Of a stretch of 64,000 bases of DNA, positions 41,418 through 54,559 are shown one piece after another. This stretch comes from Yponomeuta sedellus (Eukaryota > Arthropoda > Insecta > Lepidoptera > Yponomeutidae). Each line of letters opens with the position of its first letter. Position 1 is the stretch's first letter. The DNA is taken from positions 6,249,473 through 6,313,472 of the forward strand of contig OW203724.1 in NCBI GenBank assembly GCA_934045075.1. Direction: 5' to 3'. The notes below the pieces were generated by a model, which made no database searches, had not been told where the DNA came from, and worked only from the letters and a program-made list of their open reading frames with translations. Made by a program: the position numbers and the translations under genes.

Positions 41418-41588
41418 AAAATTTTAAACGATATAGCTGCTATTTATAAAAAATTTAGACTATTCTACACGTATAGATATACGTATCTTAGCGATAAAAT
41501 TAAAAAAAAATCATAATAATAGTAATTTATTTCAGGCAAAGGGACCTGTACAAATAATTGTTACAAAAAACTAAATAATATACGTATG

Positions 41589-41975
41589 AATCGCTCGTAG
41601 CCCCGGCTGCCTGAGTGATCTTAAACGATCACGAAGGTTAAGCAACATAGGGCGCGTTCAGTGCATGGATGAGTGACCGTCTATGACTAACGATAGTGGC
41701 ATTTTTCCGAGCGGTTCCGTGCTTCGCAAGGCACGTTAAGCAGTTGGTGCCGGCTGCCGTCGATAGATGGCATTTTATATGGCTAGCAGTAGTCAGGTCA
41801 AGTCTGAGATCAAGAGGCCTTCCGGCGGCTTGAAGACTTCTGACAGTAAGACCAGCCACTAGTCTTGCACGCCTCCACCAATCCGGACTTGGCCCCCGTG
41901 GTGGAGTATGGCCTATACCTTCCTCAGGGAAGAGACCCGTGCCCCTCGGTGGGGACATAATGGGTTGATGATGAT
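41589..41975 (+). mobile_element. 5S-rRNA-derived SINE, divergent copy
   Basis: Head GCTCGTAGCCCCGGCTGCCT, AAGGTTAAGCAACATAGGGC and GATGAGTGACCGTC (5S promoter), then GAGCGGTTCCGTGCTTCGCA and GTGGTGGAGTATGGCC. It carries an extra CGTCGATAGATGGCATT block, so it is another subfamily. Confidence 0.8.
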
Positions 41976-41995
41976 GAAAGGTATACCTTTCATAT

Positions 41996-42039
41996 GGACG
42001 TTAGGTAATTTGTCATATATGAAAAATTACCTAACGTCC
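41996..42039. repeat. Hairpin with 22-bp arms (one mismatch)
   Basis: GGACGTTAGGTAATTTGTCA and TGAAAAATTACCTAACGTCC meet almost without a loop. GAAAGGTATACCTTTC just upstream is also a perfect palindrome. Confidence 0.9.
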
Positions 42040-42374
42040 TAAGCTACTTGTGGTTCGTGGTTAGAAACATTACTTAGATTTAAGAAGTTATATTTTTTTT
42101 CTATCTAGATATTATAATCGTTAATTGAAGACCTATTTGTTTTTCGCTTAAACAATATGCACATTATGATCGAAATTTCTAGATTCGCTGTCAGTATGTT
42201 CACTATGTTCCTGACCCAGTACTCTTGCTTCTCACTCTTTACACGTCCCCTCTTAATCAGGTGCAACAAAAAAAAGTTTGAATCAATATTCCGTGCTTTT
42301 CCAGCGATGGTTTTTCAGTTGAAAACCCATCGCTAGAACTTTTACTCTGAACTGGAACTCAACTTGTTTGTTAC
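42040..42374. other. No gene recognised
   Basis: Nothing supportable. Confidence 0.4.
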
Positions 42375-42475
42375 ACTTTATTGCACAATTAAATTTAAAT
42401 GACATGCAATGTGATAAGAATTACAAAGGCGGACTTATTTAAGCAGAAATTTCTTCCAGCCAACCTAAAAAAAAA
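42375..42475 (-). mobile_element. LINE 3' UTR fragment
   Basis: CACTTTATTGCACAATTAAA ... GAAATTTCTTCCAGCCAACC in reverse matches the lepidopteran CR1/Jockey 3' UTR (GGTTG...GGAAGAAATT, TGCAATAAAG). Confidence 0.55.
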
Positions 42476-42965
42476 TGGAATTTTAAAACAAGAGAGCGGG
42501 TGTAGCAAATAGGGACTGCTTTAAGTCGGCATGGTATAAATTTGGCTACAGAATATACAAAACTAATTAGGTATAGCCATTAGTGTCCATAGCAATATAA
42601 AAAGTAGCGATAACAAAAAACAAATCAAACAAAACAATCATAACTTTACTTCATCAAAAACCACTATCGCAAATTTAAATAAAACGATCTAGAATTTAAC
42701 TGGGAGGTTAATAGGTATAGGTAATAGGTTAATAGTGAAAAACGTTAATTTTGTCCATATCAAGTGATCGATCATAATGTAAGAGGCATTGAAAGTTCAC
42801 TCGAGGGAACGGTCGCCCGAGTGATTCGTCTGATTTCACCCTTAGAGTGCAGTTTTCTATCGGTATCATCTGCTTGGCGAGGATCGATGAACGTTTGCGA
42901 TTAAACAAACTACAAAATTGAAAATCCTTCGTTTACAACAGAGGTAATAATGATAGGTTCGAATA

Positions 42966-43560
42966 ATTTTTAACCGACTTCAAAAAGGAGTAGGTTAGCA
43001 ATTCGACGAGTATGTTACTTTTTAACTATGTTCTCGCATGACTTCGTCAAATCTCAACCGATTTCGATATTTTTTTTTGTCTGAATAGATCGTCCCGTTG
43101 GTAAAGATCTAATGAATACTTTCAGAGATGGAGAACGGAACTCCTCATTGGACTGCAGCAAATAAGGCCCAATCCATTACTATTATGCTTAAGTTTCATA
43201 AAATATAGCGTAAAATTTGTCCCAGGGTAATTTGGTGAGGTTCTGGTGAAGAATTTCAGACACGGAAATTGAGAATTTAAAATTTTAAGGAACAAAAATA
43301 ATTTTAGTTCTGATGTTACAAACACTTCGTTAAACAAATACTTTTAAGTTATTAGGTTTTTTTGTAATGTGATAATGATAAATAAATGTTTTATCAATTT
43401 CAATTTCATTTATTCAGTAACTCATTCTCTATTGTATGGTGGACATTGTTTCGAAGATCATCAGCTCGAATTTCATTCTCGAGAGGTTCTAAATTTTTAT
43501 TTTAGATAGAATTATGCCGTTTTCACTTAAGTATTTAATTTCACTACTTTCTACAGCCGA
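42966..43560 (+). repeat. 'aaccgacttcaaaaaggag' repeat, copy 1
   Basis: TTTAACCGACTTCAAAAAGG, CTCAACCGATTTCGATATTT, GGAGAACGGAACTCCTCATT, GGGTAATTTGGTGAGGTTCT, CAATTTCATTTATTCAGTAA, and GCCGTTTTCACTTAAGTATT. The same blocks occur in reverse at 54560-55170. Non-coding and widespread in Lepidoptera. Confidence 0.7.
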
Positions 43561-43569
43561 AAATTTGGA

Positions 43570-43692
43570 CATCCATTTACAAACATGTAAACATCCAAGA
43601 TCTGGCCTTTTTTTTGTCCCCATCCGGGATTCGAACCCGGGACCTCTTGCATGGTAGGCAGACGCGCTACCGCTACGCCACAAAGGTCGTCT
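43570..43692 (-). mobile_element. tRNA-derived SINE
   Basis: Minus strand: GACCTTTGTGGCGTAGCGGT, CCATGCAAGAGGTC, GGGTTCGAATCCCGGATGGG, CCAGATCTTGGATGTTTAC. 3' body truncated. Confidence 0.8.
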
Positions 43693-43699
43693 GATGTGT

Positions 43700-43940
43700 T
43701 TATAGGTGCACCTATAAATCCAGAAATTAAGTCAAAATATACAATTTTAGTGTCGTAGTTAGTCCCTTCCTATTAGTTACTTAATAAAAATACACGATAG
43801 GCACGTGTAGATATTAAACCTACATTATCTATTCACTAAAAGTCGTGAAATAAATATAATAAAATAAAAACTGTACACTAAGCACAAAAAACGCAGAAAT
43901 AATTTAAACGAATATGATCTCTAAATTTTAAAATAGTACA
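43700..43940. repeat. Dispersed repeat shared with 53325-53650
   Basis: AAGTCAAAATATACAATTTT, CACTAAAAGTCGTGAAATAA and AAACGCAGAAATAATTTAAA recur around the inverted repeat at 53.3-53.65 kb. No coding capacity. Confidence 0.6.
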
Positions 43941-44393
43941 TAATGTAGGTATTAAAGACTGCGTTATTAGTGCCTCATTGTACAGAAGTTAGTTTTTATT
44001 ATCGAGGAGGAATTAACTCTTCCGGCCGATTAGTTGTAAACTTTAGTTAGTCAAAGTACTAATTTATTTAATAAGTGACTACACAAAAAGTATACAAAGT
44101 ATGCGGTGTTACTAATATACGTTTATTCTAAACCAATGATTTATGGTTATTAGTATAAGCTTAACCTATGTTAGTAAACAAAATAATTGAGACAAATTGA
44201 AATGGATGTGAGACATGCTTGTATATTATTATATTGTAGGTATAGTAAATTTTAATATGTAAGATGTACGCTTATTAGTTTTTTTAAGTAGTGCTCTAAA
44301 ACGCAGGGATATCACTACAATTTGATTGATTGGTGTGATTTTAAAGTCTACAAAAAAAACATGATCATTAATTTTATTCTCTACTAGCTGACC

Positions 44394-44586
44394 CCGCGAA
44401 CTTCGTACCGCCTAACAGTTTTTTAAATCTATCTCTCCGTAAGAGCCATCCTCCTACTTCTTTCATCCTCTTTTCATCCTCTACTTTTTTAGGAATATTC
44501 TAAAAAAAGAATTAGCGAAACCGGTTCAGCTGTTCTCGAGATTTGCGCTTACCAACACATTCAGGGATTCATTTTTATAGTATAGA
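44394..44586 (-). mobile_element. Non-autonomous Helitron-like element
   Basis: Minus strand begins TCTATACTATAAAAATGAAT and ends TTCGCGGGGTCAGCTAG, inserted between A and T. It matches 41069-41253, with an extra CTTTTCATCCTCTACT segment. Confidence 0.75.
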
Positions 44587-44834
44587 TTTTTCTGCAACAC
44601 GTGTGGTGGAAAGTATCTTCAATTATTTTTATTTTATTTATTCAACAGCAATACAATTTAAATAAACAATAGTTACTTAATAATTTGTACATGCAGCCAA
44701 TGATGGATTTTGCTATGTAGTTCAGAAAAATATATTGTAGTCTAATTCTAAAACTCTTATTTTAATTAATCTAAGTACATCAGTATCATTACGGTGTCGA
44801 TGTCTAACAGTGGACAAATACGGGCATTATGTAT

Positions 44835-45072
44835 CACAAATAAATTTATATAATCCGCTAATCCGCTACCGGCGCATCGGACTACGGCGTTTCGCGGCAG
44901 TTTCAGATTTGCGGCGTCCAAGTGTTGGAACGACATTCCTCCCCCAATCCATGAAGCGTCCAGTAGATACGCTTTTGGGCGCAAGCTCAGAGCGTGTTTG
45001 TTGGAGCTTCAGAAACCGCTGCTCCACTCCCTTCCAACCTCTCGCCGCAAAAACAGACACGAGTCTGTAATC
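44835..45072 (+). pseudogene. LINE ORF2 C-terminal fragment
   Basis: The frame LPAHRTTAFRGSFRFAASKC, WNDIPPPIHEASSRYAFGRK, LRACLLELQKPLL ends at TAG (45070). R-T-(T)-A-x-x-x-S-F-(R)-F-A-A-x-x-x-W-N-D-(I/L)-P is the standard C-terminus of CR1/Jockey-group ORF2 proteins. The upstream RT is absent, so this is a 5'-truncated copy. Confidence 0.75.
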
Positions 45073-45296
45073 GCATAGTAGGGTTGTGCAACATTGTATA
45101 TGTCTATATATCTTGTGTTCTTTTTATATTTAAGTATATACATGTGTGCGAATTTATTATATCTAATTACATTTATCTTTATCTCAATATAATTATTAGA
45201 GCTAGTTATTTATTTATGTATAATTTTATTTGTATATTATTGTAGCTTATTCTATCACGTAGTTATCTATCACATAGTCTATCTAGTATTTAATTA

Positions 45297-45449
45297 CCCG
45301 ACTGCAGCGAAGCCCAAAAGGAGGGTAATGTGTTTAGTGCGTATGTATGTATGTATGTATGTATGTATGTATGTATGTATGTATGTATGTATGTATGTAT
45401 GTATGTATGTATGTATGTATGTATGTATGTATGTATGTATGTATGTATG

Positions 45450-45480
<31 letters not shown>

Positions 45481-45640
45481 GTATGTCCGATTCTATGTTC
45501 CCTCATAACTCCTTAACCAATGGTCAGATTTTGTTAAAAAAGGTATCATTCGATTCGGCATCCTTGCGCGGGTGTCATAGGCTATATAAAATCATAATTA
45601 TGCGATCAGAACTGTGACGAAAAATAAAATTCGTTAAGAA
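45297..45640 (+). mobile_element. Microsatellite-bearing element, forward copy
   Basis: CCCGACTGCAGCGAAGCCC, AAAAGGAGGGTAATGTGTTT, then (GTAT)n at 45341-45479, then GTCCGATTCTATGTTCCCTC. Same order as 6176-6385 in reverse. The frames through the tract are artefacts of the tetranucleotide repeat. Confidence 0.75.
45341..45479. repeat. (GTAT)n microsatellite
   Basis: About 35 uninterrupted GTAT units. Confidence 0.98.
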
Positions 45641-45649
45641 GATTCGATA

Positions 45650-46210
45650 AAGTACAGCTAGGAGCCACTAGATGGCGCTGTTATATTTAGTTTATTGAAT
45701 TCGAATACTAATTTTATTGAACTACCCCTAACAGGTGTGAAATATTTAAAACAGAATTTTGCGGATGACGTAGGTTACTTAAAATCATCATTAATAGAGA
45801 ACCAACGGAACAAAAAATAACATTTACTTCTAAGCAATTAAAAAACCACTTTTAGCCACTTGATGGCGCTGCTATATTTTATTTATTCTAATACATGTGT
45901 ATACATAATTTCGGCTTTGGTCTACATGTAAACAAACCATTTATAGAATCGGTACAAATGCGGAAAGAAATAATTCCTATAAAGTGGTTTGATCCTTCTA
46001 GATCATTCATTTAATTAAAAAATACAATTTTGTTTAACTACGCCTAACACGTGCAAAGTATTTAAAAGAGAATTTTGCGGGTGTCGTTGATTAACATAAA
46101 ATCAGCATTAATAGAGAACAAACGCAACACAAATAATATTCACTTCTAAGTAATTAAAGTACTGTAGCATTAGTTCCTCTACCCAACCACAGATGGCGCT
46201 GTTTGTGTTC
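45650..46210. repeat. Diverged tandem duplication with GATGGCGCTG motifs
   Basis: Two units share AGCCACT(A/T)GATGGCGCTG, CTA(C/A)(C)CCTAACA(G/C)GTG, GAGAATTTTGCGG-like and ATTAATAGAGAACMAACG blocks. A third ACAGATGGCGCTG follows at 46190. Confidence 0.65.
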
Positions 46211-46599
46211 TAAATTGCGGTATGGTTTTGTCCGAAGGCCCTACATAATATTAAACAAAATTGGATAGTAATGAACACTCGACCAATCACTTCGACCAAT
46301 ACTGACTGTCCACTAATAATTGGCACGACTAGTGACGTAGGTAATATACCTCGCTTTGCGCTGTGGTGCGAGTAGTACAGTTACTAATCCGTAATCCTTA
46401 GTAAGTTTCATATTGCTTCAATAAATAGATCCCTTAGTACGTGCTGTGTCGTGCTGAAACAACGTTTCTCTTCTTGTCTGCTAAAACCCTGTCCTACAGT
46501 ACCACCAGTACCACTTTTAGCCACTAGAAGTATTTCTTTCTACGCCATTCGTTTATCTCATTAATTTAAGAAATATCAACCTCATAGGGGGTAATAATA
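46211..46599. other. No gene recognised
   Basis: Nothing supportable. Confidence 0.4.
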
Positions 46600-46730
46600 C
46601 ATTACTGCAGAGGCCGAGAAGTAAGGGATTGCTGGACGAGTTTGGGATAGACGGCCGAGTCGTAGACGAGGCCGTCGAGAACGAGTCCTGCAATCCCTGT
46701 TCCGGCCGAGGATTGTATAATGCTTTTCTC
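46600..46730. repeat. GGCCGAG-type GC-rich repeat, locus 3
   Basis: CAGAGGCCGAGAAGTAAGGG, GACGGCCGAGTCGTAGACGA, TTCCGGCCGAGGATTG: short GGCCGAG-bearing segment, weaker than loci 1, 2 and 4. Confidence 0.5.
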
Positions 46731-47490
46731 AAACAATGCGAGGAAATATTAATATTAAAATAATTACTAGGTAATTAAGAAATAATAGTTTAGTTTGCCG
46801 CCTTTTTTATTTTTTAAATACACTAACATATTTGAGCACCATGTTTAACCGCACAAAAACCAATACCATAGATTGTTTTTTTTTAATCTTGCAAGTATGC
46901 TTACATAACTTAGTAGGTGGTTGGCTGTATGTAATTTTTCCTTGGTCAGTTTAATTTTTGTAAGTAAATTTAAAAAAATAGAGCAGCGGACGGTAATGGA
47001 TTTTCATACTTACTTTACTGGCTTAGGCCAGTAAAGTGAGGCGGGAGCCATAAAAGAGAAACTTTGTGGCTTTATTTCATGGTAATAACACAAACATTTA
47101 AGAGCATGTTTAAGAAAAAATAATTAATTACTTAACACTGATATTTATTTCCTACTGACACTTAGACCAAAACTAACTGAACAAAATATATAAAGTGTAG
47201 CATGTAACTCCTTTTCCCCTGTGCGGTCATAGTCAGACAAGCTGGAAGAAATCAAAGAAGAAACAATAAATGATAAAAAAATATTTGAACGGTCTCACTG
47301 GTAACCGAAGACGGATCCTCCGTGACCTCGTATCGTAGGACCCATGAAATTTTAAAAAATTCTAGCTGTATTCATCTTAACGAATTTTATCTCGTTTCCT
47401 CCGAAAATAAGATTATGATTTTGTGTTAGGTTTCCTGTTCACTTGAGACCAAAGATTGCTTATCTACACCTAAATATTCAGTAAAATTTT
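46731..47490. other. No gene; small hairpin
   Basis: TTTACTGG, spacer CTTAGG, CCAGTAAA near 47014-47037. No coding region. Confidence 0.4.
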
Positions 47491-47507
47491 TCAATGCTAA
47501 AGCATTG

Positions 47508-47557
47508 AAATTCATCTTGAGGTGGCCCCCTAAAGGGGGCCACCTCAAGATGAATTT
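47508..47557. repeat. 23-bp-arm perfect hairpin, TAAA loop
   Basis: AAATTCATCTTGAGGTGG+CCCCC, loop TAAA, and the exact reverse complement. TCAATGCT-AA-AGCATTGA directly upstream is a second small hairpin. Confidence 0.97.
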
Positions 47558-47639
47558 GTTATAGTTTCATTTTAATACCGGTAATATTTTGGCATTCAGA
47601 AAACCAAGATTTTGTATGTCTCCACGCCCATGCCACAAC

Positions 47640-48065
47640 TCTAAATAACTACGCCAGGCCGAAGGCCGAGCCCCATCATGCGGGTGCGAGGAAACTTGCC
47701 GCGACGAGGTTGAAGGCCGAGCTCAATACAGGTCACGGCACGGCCGAAGGCTGTGAAGCGGGCTAGAGGAATACTCCCACGGCGATTCCAAATGCTAAGC
47801 TCTATTTACGCTGATGCCAAATGGAGAGACTATTAGCGCGGTCGAAGGCCGCGACAGTTACTTAGAGTTGCTGTTAGGAGGAAACCTGTCGCGCCTTTGT
47901 ACAGGCCGCGGCTGAAGACTCAGATCATTTATGTTCCCATTTACAAGTCCTTATTCTAAGTAATTAGCGAGACCGAAGACTGGGCCCAGCAATGTAAGCA
48001 CGAAGAATTCTACTCTGGAGATGTCGAAAGCTGAGCGCCGTTCAGGTCGAAGAGATAATTCGTGA
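47640..48065. repeat. GC-rich GGCCGAAGGCCGAG minisatellite, locus 4
   Basis: Decayed units with AGGCCGAAGGCCGAGCCC, GAGGAAACTTGCCGCGACGA, GGTTGAAGGCCGAGCTC, CGAAGACTGGGCCC and TTCCCATTTACAAGTCC, in the same orientation as 37620-37990. Confidence 0.6.
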
Positions 48066-48489
48066 CTATTCCAGTCCCCACCTACAATCGTTAACATTAA
48101 ATAACTAGGTGCAGTGGAGCGTTTTTAGGCTACATAAAAAACAGACAATTTATGTAAGGATAATAAAGAAAAAAATCTGTCGTTTCCTTTGCAAATATTC
48201 TAGATAGTTTAACACCATTAGACCATATTCATTATACTAGCTAAAAAATATCGTACGACATACATTTTTAATGCAGGCAGGTGGTACCTATGACTATATC
48301 AAACAAGTATATCAGTAAAAATATTTATGATTTGCCGAGACATGTCCATTGTCGAACAAAAGAAAATAAAGCAATAAACTAAAATTCATTTAGGACATAA
48401 AATAATATAACTATTTAAAGCATGTAAACAGAACAGATGGACCTTTAAATTTTATCGTTTTACTGAGTCACTAAAAGGTCAAAAATTAA
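48066..48489. other. No gene recognised
   Basis: Nothing supportable. Confidence 0.4.
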
Positions 48490-48935
48490 AAAAATATTTA
48501 AAAAAATAAAAGAACCCGACTGCAGTGATAAATCAACTGAAAGGGAAAAAATAAGATAATTTTATTATCAAATGCTAATGTCGAATCAGAAGAGTTCATG
48601 CTGCTTTACTTGAGGGACCAAATAATATAACTTTATAAGCATTATTTGCTCAAACTGTTGCATTTATTATTTTATATAAAATGATGCAGTCGGGACCCAT
48701 TAGAGGACTTTAAACAAACAGTAATGGGTGCCGACTGCATCATTTTATAGAAAATAATAAATGCAACAGTTTGAGCAAATAATGCTTATAAAGTTATATT
48801 ATTTGGTCCCTCAAGTAAAGCAGCATGAACTCTTCTGATTCGACATTAGCATTTGATAATAAAATTATCTTATTTTTTCCCTTTCAGTTGATTTATCACT
48901 GCAGTCGGGTTCTTTTATTTTTTTAAATATTTTTA
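48490..48935. mobile_element. 446-bp near-perfect palindrome (inverted MITE dimer)
   Basis: Arms 48490-48702 and 48722-48935 are reverse complements with only a few mismatches. The loop is the 19 nt at 48703-48721. Each arm starts CCCGACTGCAGTGATAAATC and ends ATGATGCAGTCGGG, so each arm itself has MITE-like inverted ends. Confidence 0.95.
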
Positions 48936-49572
48936 TCTTTTTCATCCTGTATTTATAATACGTTTTCTATTCATATGGGTATTATTCTATATAACATATA
49001 AGTATTCTACTCTATACGGTATTATTCATTCATTGGTATTGTTATTGCCCATAATTATATCGCACCGCAGTCTGTGACGCTCGTGGGGTAGCACATGGCA
49101 CTGACTGAAAATTAGCGCTGAAGGCTTGTCCATCAGCATATTGCTGAGTCAGTTGCCCTTTATAGCAGCCGTAACACGCCGTGACCTTTCATTTTTCTTC
49201 GTTCTTTTTGTTTTTTGTGAATGTTATGTTTAGTGATATGTTTTAAATTTGTTACTGTGGCGTGTGAACTGTTTCTATAATAAATGTTTTTCTTCTTCTT
49301 TCTTCTAATTGACTCGTGTCGCGGAGGACGCGACTCTCGAGTATTCTAGTGCCTGGCAACATTGAGAATAGGAAAAAGATGGAGCTTATGAAAGGGAAAC
49401 GCACAGAGTACATAAAGTACATTGTTGATATAAACAAGGCACGACAGGTGATCGTAGAGTTGTCCACTGTGATCCTCGTGAGTTGTTTTATTACCCTTTT
49501 ATTTTCTTTGCTTACTAATGTCCCGTAATTAATGGTTTGTGATTTCCTCTCTCTGTAAAGCATAGCAATCTT
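48936..49572. other. No gene recognised; small TM-containing ORF noted
   Basis: A forward frame at 49316-49528 ends VIVELSTVILVSCFITLLFS, a possible membrane segment, but it has no family match, promoter or conserved features that I can see. Confidence 0.25.
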
Positions 49573-49850
49573 GAGATAAGATAAGATAAGAATATTCTTT
49601 ATTGTATACCGGAAAATTGATACAGGACAGCAGATTCAGAAGATAAGATACAATTGGCGGCCTTAGTGCTAATAGCAATTTCTTCCAGGCAACCTCAAAT
49701 CGGAGAATTTGCCGAAGGAAAATAGAGGGTAGTCGGTAAAAATATTAATAAGCATTAATAAACGTACGTATACGTAATAATAAACTTACATAAATCATAC
49801 TTGAATACTATAAATACCTAATAGATAGGCTGTTTGTAAAGTAATAATGC
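49573..49850 (-). mobile_element. CR1/Jockey-group LINE 3' end, 5'-truncated
   Basis: AGATAAGATAAGATAAGAAT, ATTCTTTATTGTATACCGGA, ACAATTGGCGGCCTTAGTGC, AATTTCTTCCAGGCAACCTC, CGTACGTATACGTAATAATA match the 3' UTR of the LINE at 55181-61100 over about 250 bp. Confidence 0.85.
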
Positions 49851-52147
<2,297 letters not shown>

Positions 52148-52894
52148 GGATTGCTGCAAAATTTGCTAATTAAAAAAAATATCCGCTTTTAATACGGTGA
52201 AAAGGCTATCCGCCATGTTGAAAGCATCTAGTGGACATTGATTATTATAGGACTTACATCAAAGTGATCTACGTAAATACACCCGAGTTTCAGTCGATAG
52301 AGTATCAGGGTCTCTTTTGGCAAGTGTTAGCCAATTTTTTCGTATGTTTATTTCACTGCGTACACGAATCCACAACTTCCCGGGGATTTATATTGACATG
52401 TTTTTGCATTTTCTAACAATGCAATAATCATAATTGCTATATTTTGCATGTAAACTCGATGAAATCATAGTTGCGTCGTTGTTATTTCACTATGCTCACA
52501 AATCACTCACAGATGTTGAATGCCAAACTTTGTTTACAAGTCTTCAGGGGTATTATTATGTAAGTAGGTATCCACTGAGTTGACTAGCGTTGATTTTTAC
52601 TTTTTTTAAGCTACTCTGGTTGTCAAATGCATATTTTTTTGACACTTTCGCTTCACTCGATAGAGTGGAATGATACGTAATAGAAGGGCAGGTCTTCAAA
52701 CCATAGACAAAAATGGCTGACCGCGTTTTTGGCTGTTTACCAAAGCAAAGTTTTAAAATATTTTTTTTTGTTGCTTTTAGGGACAAAAAAATATAGTAAA
52801 ATATTTTTTGGTTTAATGGAATTTAAGGCTTACTTGGAAAGAGAGTCAAATAGCGGATAGGTCAAGAAAAAACATCATCACTTATGTAATACAT
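52148..52894. other. No gene recognised
   Basis: Nothing supportable. Confidence 0.4.
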
Positions 52895-53124
52895 TTTCTT
52901 CTCCTTCAGGCTATATTAATCCACTGCTGGACATAGCCCTCCCGTAATGGGTAGTGCCCATAATCCCCACGCTGGGCATGCGGGTTGGGGATCGCAGTTT
53001 GGCGGAATTGTACTGCAGGGGGTGCTGCTGCCTACCAAGGTTTATGTCCCTTAGTCGCCTTTTACGACACCCGCGGGAAGAATTTGGGTTGATGCTATTC
53101 TCTAGGCCGACACCACACAGCAAA
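52895..53124 (-). mobile_element. RTE-tailed short element with 8-bp target duplication
   Basis: TTCTTCTCCTTCAGGCTATA, GGACATAGCCCTCCCGTAAT, CTGGGCATGCGGGTTGGGGA, TTTTACGACACCCGCGGG, CCGACACCACACAG. TAATACAT flanks it at 52887-52894 and 53125-53132. Same family as 38366-38641, with an internal deletion after CCGTAATGGG. Confidence 0.8.
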
Positions 53125-53324
53125 TAATACATATAAAATCAAAAAGAGCTTTTTTGAACTAAAATTTTCGTAAGTATTACGCATTATTGGGTGAGATATA
53201 ACCGGATAACCGGATAAACTTATAACGCTTTTTGTCGGAAGAGTCCGATCAGGTTTATCCGGTTACAATCTAATAATCAAAAATTTTAAAATAAAAAATA
53301 AAAACCGACTTCTGCACCCCGAGG

Positions 53325-53546
53325 CACTAAAAACGCAGAAATAATTTAAACAAATGTGATCTATAAATTCAAAATTCGTATATATCTAGATATTGTAGAA
53401 GTATATCTTGGAGTCGATGCCAAGTTCCAGACTATCACATACATTTTGGGCACCGACTCCAATATATACTTCTACATTACCTAGATATATAATTTAGAAT
53501 TTATAGATCACATTCGTTTAAAATTTTTATTTCACGATTTTTAGTG
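53325..53546. repeat. Inverted repeat, about 97-nt arms
   Basis: Arms 53325-53421 and 53449-53546 carry AATGTGATCTATAAATTC, GTAGAAGTATAT(C/A)TTGGAGT and CG(A/G)TGCC in opposite orientation, with visible divergence; 27-nt spacer. Flanking blocks recur at 43700-43940. Confidence 0.85.
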
Positions 53547-53875
53547 AATAACAAATGTGGTTTTAATAACTACGAGTGCCTACAGTATATTTTTTATTAA
53601 GGGACTAATAACCACGACAATAAAATTGTGTATTTTGACTTAAATTGTGGATTTATATTTGCAACGGTACCTACCTTACATCTACGTGTTATTGGGCTAC
53701 TCGTCATCTGACACTTAATTTTCCTAGTGTAGCAAGTGATAATGAACCTATACATTTAAACTTTTATTCCGGGTTTCTAGGTGCAACAGTGTCCTAGATC
53801 TGGGTGTCCTCGAGCTGGTCATCATCAGACCTCCAAATCTTCGGCTGTGGAGAGTGACAGTGAAATTATGTACTT

Positions 53876-54172
53876 TAAAACCTATTTAGAGGCTAAAACT
53901 TCCACCCATGTCGGGACTCTAACCCGCGACCTCTGGCTAACCGTGCCAGCGCTCTCCCAATTAAGCTAATGGGCGACTACCGACATCAGTGAAATGTCGA
54001 ACCTCTTTACGATACTTTCTGTATTACGTACAGGCAGCGACATCTGGCTGAAGTAATTCGCATCACTTGCAGCCCCGAGGAGCTAATTTGCAGTTAGGTT
54101 AGTTAGGTTAGGAATTATATCGCTGTACCCACATGATTATATTCTTTTTAATGCACTAACCCGTGCTAAGGA
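53876..54172 (-). repeat. tRNA-bearing element, copy k
   Basis: AACCTATTTAGAGGCTAAAA, reverse tRNA-like head with mutated boxes (GGACTCTAACC, CCAATTAAGCTA), ACGTACAGGCAGCGACATCT, GCAGTTAGGTTAGTTAGG, TGTACCCACATGATTATA, and TTTTTAATGCACTAACCCGT. Same layout as copy h. Confidence 0.75.
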
Positions 54173-54335
54173 CAATTTAAAAAAAAAACAATTTAGAGGC
54201 TAAAAATTCGCAGGCACCGTTATCTAGAGGTCGCGGGTTCGAGTCCCGGTCATGGGTGGAAATTTTTGGCTCTAAATATTTTTTTATTAAATTGTCCTTA
54301 GCACGGGTTAGCGCATTAAAAAGAATAGAATTAAA
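54140..54335. repeat. tRNA-bearing element, copy l: full double-ended form
   Basis: Left end TATTCTTTTTAATGCACTAA...CCGTGCTAAGGACAATTT, then TTTAGAGGCTAAAAATTCG, a tRNA 3' half (GGTCGCGGGTTCGAGTCCCG), AATTTTTGGCTCTAAATA and right end AAATTGTCCTTAGCACGGGT...TAGCGCATTAAAAAGAATA. The inverted ends are about 60 bp each. This is the copy that shows the complete palindromic structure. Confidence 0.85.
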
Positions 54336-54559
54336 TACTTTACGTAAAAAACGGCATATTTCTATCTAGAATAGAAGCTTAAAACCTCTTGAGAACGACA
54401 TTCGAGCCGAAGATCTTGGGCATCTGACTCTTAATATTCCTAGTGTAGCAAGTGATAATGAAACCACATTCCAACTTTAATTCCAGGTTTCTAGGCGCAA
54501 CGGTGCCTTAGATCTGGGTGTTCTTGAGCTGGTCATCATCAGACATCCAAATCTTCGGC

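Noticed and set aside
45294..45617. Frames of HTYI / MYVC repeats on both strands
   Set aside because: Translation of the (GTAT)n microsatellite.
49316..49528. Small membrane-protein gene
   Set aside because: A single possible membrane segment in a short frame without homology, promoter or repeat-independent context is not enough to call a gene.
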